Source of the DNA: JANXXV01 sp040002435
Lineage (GTDB): Bacteria > Acidobacteriota > Terriglobia > Bryobacterales > Bryobacteraceae
Direction of reading: 5' to 3'
DNA: 18,194 nt
Assembly (NCBI GenBank): GCA_040002435.1
Contig: JBDUEM010000146.1
Span: 1-18,194, forward strand
Each line of letters starts with the position of its first letter. Positions within the stretch are counted from its first letter, which is position 1. A program made the position numbers and the translations under genes. Below the pieces are notes generated by a model, which saw only the letters and a program-made list of their open reading frames with translations, searched no databases and was not told the origin of the DNA. Shown here piece after piece: positions 15,776 through 18,194 of this stretch.

Positions 15776-16158
15776 TTGATGGATCATGATTTGAGAAGTG
15801 GTGTGGCCCGTGGATCGCGAGGGGTATCTCTTGTTGCCGGGGGTCTTGCTTACGCTCGAAAATAGATGAGCTTCCTCTGTCGCTGCATGCCTCCTCCGCC
15901 GTGTGGATGGCATCGCACCGGCGCGCCCTCCACATCGACGACGCATCCTCCCGGTTAGACGGCGGTTTACAGTGGCCCAGCTATTGACGGTAAGGAAGTA
16001 AGTCCGGATTGAATTCCGCGCCGGATGTCCGCTGCCCATTCCGCGTGCTCTTTCCCGCGCGGCACGCCTACCGCGATGGTTCGAAGGCATTGCACAGCCA
16101 ATATTCTAATGGAACGGACGGTTGCGATAGAGTAGTGGAATTCCAGGAAAACATAAGA
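15776..16158. other. Intergenic gap before proC
   Basis: This 383-base gap contains no gene I can support. TGTGGA (15902-15907) and TCCACA (15929-15934) could pair as a weak long-loop hairpin. No T-rich terminator and no strong promoter is evident. The proC frame is open back to 16009, but homology starts only after 16159. Confidence 0.5.
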
Positions 16159-17046
16159 TTGAAAGCAGCTACTCAAGTTGTAACGAAACCACCGCTCATC
16201 GCCGCCGGCCAGACACTCGGTGTCATCGGTGCCGGCGTGATGGGCCGAACCCTCCTCCAAGGGTTGTTTGACAGCGGCGCTCTATCGCGGGAACAGGCTT
16301 GGGCCTCCGCGAAGACCCAGGGCACTTGCGACGAGGCCTCGGCCGAGCTTGGTATTCCCGTAGTGACGGATTACCGCAGCCGCGTCGCTGACGCCGGCAT
16401 GATCCTGATTTGCGTCAAGCCGAAGCAGGCCGCCATCGTTACTGCCAGCCTGAAGGCCGCGGGAATTCACCCCGATACTTTGCTCATCTCCATCATGGCC
16501 GGCGCGACCATCAGTCAATTAGAATCGGCGCTGGGGACTGACAATCCATGGATTCGGGCCATGCCGAACACGCCATGCGTGGTACGGGAAGGCATCACTG
16601 TAATCTGTCCCGGCACCCACGCCACGGCCGATCACATGGCCCGCGCCCAACGTGTTTTTGAAGCGGTTGGACAATGCCTGCCCACCGAAGAAGGCTATTT
16701 CAATGCCATCACCGCTCTCAGCGGCAGCGGCCCCGCGTATCAGTATCTGATTATGGAAGCCTTTGCCGATGCCGGTGTTCGTGTCGGCCTTCCCCGTCAC
16801 CTGGCGCTTACGCTGGTGGCGCAAACCGCCGTAGGGGCCGCCCGAATGGTGTTGACCACGGGACGCCATCCGGCAGCGCTGCGCGATGATGTGACCACCC
16901 CCGCCGGCTGCACCATCGGCGGATTGTTGATGCTGGAGGACGGCAAGATTCGTTCGGTTCTGGCTCGCGCGATCGAAGAAGCCACCAAGATCGCCGGGAG
17001 CTTGGGAGCTATGCTTCCCGCCGACAAGGAGAAACGGCATGGCTAG
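16159..17046 (+). CDS. proC: Pyrroline-5-carboxylate reductase
   Basis: Reduces 1-pyrroline-5-carboxylate to proline with NAD(P)H, the last step of proline synthesis (EC 1.5.1.2), in the cytoplasm. In the 295-residue product, GVIGAGVMG (21-29) is the nucleotide-binding loop, MPNTPC (135-140) and ALSGSGPAY (186-194) are family landmarks, and LRDDVTTPAGCTIGGL (241-256) is the P5C reductase signature near the C-terminus. Length fits the family (about 270-280) with a short extra N-terminus. TTG 16159 is chosen because AGGA at 16144-16147 is upstream and the Rossmann fold begins about 20 residues in; the frame extends to 16009 without recognisable homology. The stop overlaps the next gene by eight bases. 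Confidence 0.93.
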   Translation: MKAATQVVTKPPLIAAGQTLGVIGAGVMGRTLLQGLFDSGALSREQAWASAKTQGTCDEASAELGIPVVTDYRSRVADAGMILICVKPKQAAIVTASLKAAGIHPDTLLISIMAGATISQLESALGTDNPWIRAMPNTPCVVREGITVICPGTHATADHMARAQRVFEAVGQCLPTEEGYFNAITALSGSGPAYQYLIMEAFADAGVRVGLPRHLALTLVAQTAVGAARMVLTTGRHPAALRDDVTTPAGCTIGGLLMLEDGKIRSVLARAIEEATKIAGSLGAMLPADKEKRHG

Positions 17047-18194
17047 TGCCCGCACGCAAACCGCGGAGTCGTTGATTGCTCTCGAAGAGCGTTGGGGCGC
17101 CCATAACTATCACCCTCTCGACATCGTTGTCGAACGCGCTTCCGGCGTGTGGGTGTTCGATGAGTTCGGCCGCCGGTATCTCGATTGCCTCAGCGCCTAT
17201 TCGGCGGTGAGCCAGGGCCACTGCCATCCGCGCATTCTGCAAGCAATGCGCGAACAGGCCGAACGCGTCACCCTTACCTCGCGTGCATTCCGTAACGACC
17301 AGCTTCCGCTCTTCTGCAAGGAACTGGCCGAGCTGTGCCGCATGGAGATGGTGCTTCCCATGAATACCGGCGCCGAAGCTGTTGAGACGGCCATCAAGGC
17401 GGCGCGGCGTTGGGGTTACACGAAGAAGGGAATCGCCCCGGAGCAGGCAGAGATCATCGTCTGTCAAAACAATTTTCACGGCCGAACGACAACCATCAGC
17501 GGCTTCTCCTCTGAGCCGTCCTATCGCGCCGGGTTCGGCCCATTCACTCCCGGCTTCGTGTCCATCCCCTTCGGCGATGCGGCGGCGCTGGAAGCGGCCA
17601 TCACGCCGAACACCTGCGGATTTTTGTTTGAGCCTATCCAGTGCGAAGCGGGTATCCTCATGCCTCCTCCGGGTTTTCTGCAGCGGGCAAGCGACGTCTG
17701 CCGCCGACACCGCGTGCTCATGATGGCTGACGAGATCCAGACTGGCCTGGGCCGCACCGGCGCCCTGTTCGCCTGCTGGCAGGAAGATATTCAACCCGAT
17801 GTATTCATTCTGGGCAAGGCGCTTTCTGGAGGCTTCTATCCGGTTTCCGCAGTGATTTCGAGCGCAGAAATTTTGGGAGTGTTCGAGCCGGGCAGCCACG
17901 GCAGCACGTACGGCGGCAACCCACTGGCCTGCGCTGTGGCGCGTGCGGCTCTCCGCGTGATTGAAGAGGAGAAGCTCATCGAGAATTCACGCGTCCTCGG
18001 CGCATGGATGCTGAACGAACTCCTCACCATCCGTCATCCGCTCATTCGCCAGATTCGCGGTACAGGCCTGCTGATTGGCGTCGACCTTTCGGTAAGGGCG
18101 AGGCCGTTCTGCGAGCGTCTGATGGGCTTGGGCATCCTCTGCAAAGAGACACACGATAATGTGATTCGCCTCGCTCCGCCTCTCGTCATCACTC
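17039..18194 (+). CDS. rocD: Ornithine aminotransferase, 3' end cut by window
   Basis: PLP-dependent class III aminotransferase, most like ornithine-oxo-acid aminotransferase (EC 2.6.1.13), which makes glutamate semialdehyde, the spontaneous precursor of pyrroline-5-carboxylate. The visible 385 residues run off the window with no stop; the family is about 400 long, so only the C-terminal tip is missing. Motifs: NTGAEAVETAIK (109-120), FHGRT (146-150), ADEIQTGLGRTG (230-241) and the PLP lysine in ILGKALSGG (Lys260). AAGGAG at 17026-17031 lies seven bases before ATG. The start is eight bases inside proC, supporting coupled translation: the two enzymes act in sequence from ornithine to proline. 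Acetylornithine aminotransferase is a close alternative, made less likely by the proC pairing. Confidence 0.9.
   Translation, partial: MASARTQTAESLIALEERWGAHNYHPLDIVVERASGVWVFDEFGRRYLDCLSAYSAVSQGHCHPRILQAMREQAERVTLTSRAFRNDQLPLFCKELAELCRMEMVLPMNTGAEAVETAIKAARRWGYTKKGIAPEQAEIIVCQNNFHGRTTTISGFSSEPSYRAGFGPFTPGFVSIPFGDAAALEAAITPNTCGFLFEPIQCEAGILMPPPGFLQRASDVCRRHRVLMMADEIQTGLGRTGALFACWQEDIQPDVFILGKALSGGFYPVSAVISSAEILGVFEPGSHGSTYGGNPLACAVARAALRVIEEEKLIENSRVLGAWMLNELLTIRHPLIRQIRGTGLLIGVDLSVRARPFCERLMGLGILCKETHDNVIRLAPPLVIT

Noticed and set aside
15554..16090. 178-residue minus-strand frame in the gap before proC
   Set aside because: Half overlaps the methyltransferase gene, and composition is arginine-rich without recognisable motifs.
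16009..16158. 50-residue N-terminal extension of ProC
   Set aside because: No resemblance to ProC; TTG 16159 with AGGA upstream gives a normal-length protein.
17009..17899. 296-residue minus-strand frame opposite rocD
   Set aside because: Antisense shadow of rocD, whose PLP motifs are complete on the plus strand.

Overview
The window is a gene-dense, GC-rich stretch of bacterial chromosome with no rRNA, tRNA, insertion sequence, phage or CRISPR content that I can see. The gene families fit Acidobacteriota, most likely a Solibacter/Bryobacter-type (Bryobacteraceae) organism: a planctomycete-type cytochrome c fused to ankyrin repeats, a ThuA-like secreted protein, a TolB/TPR protein with a conserved N-terminal domain, a membrane-fused spermidine-synthase-like protein, and frequent GTG/TTG starts. 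This placement is inferred from gene content; no phylogenetic marker is present.

Layout. (1) 26-1366: a membrane sensor histidine kinase. (2) 1367-1780: a 414-base gap with four short hairpins and a possible 26-residue hydrophobic peptide. (3) 1781-6793: five same-strand genes with gaps of 17 and 4 bases, then overlaps of 4 and about 29 bases. They encode an alpha/beta-hydrolase esterase, a RimK/D-Ala-ligase-like ATP-grasp ligase, a GCS2-type carboxylate-amine ligase, an M29-type metallo-aminopeptidase and a second, circularly permuted-looking ATP-grasp enzyme. This is the best candidate for an uncharacterised system: three amide-bond-forming enzymes and two hydrolases in one operon, suggesting production and trimming of a small peptide-like or amide-linked metabolite. 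(4) 6759-7151 (minus): an exported rhodanese, meeting the operon tail to tail with a 35-base overlap and diverging from a secreted ThuA-like protein (7195-7875). (5) 7877-10153 (minus): a large exported protein with two haem motifs, ankyrin repeats and a terpenoid-cyclase-like C-terminus; upstream of it on the same strand is a two-repeat DUF3592 membrane protein (10218-11123). (6) 11193-11369: a 58-residue zinc-ribbon protein, then a seven-iron-type ferredoxin (11455-11715). (7) 11823-15775: a TolB/TPR membrane protein overlapping by one base a membrane protein with a spermidine-synthase-like methyltransferase fold. (8) 16159-18194: proC and rocD (cut by the window end), overlapping by 8 bases, which together would convert ornithine to proline.

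All functions are read from motifs and domain order in the translations. No database search was run, so family names are recognition calls and starts are chosen from Shine-Dalgarno spacing and domain boundaries.
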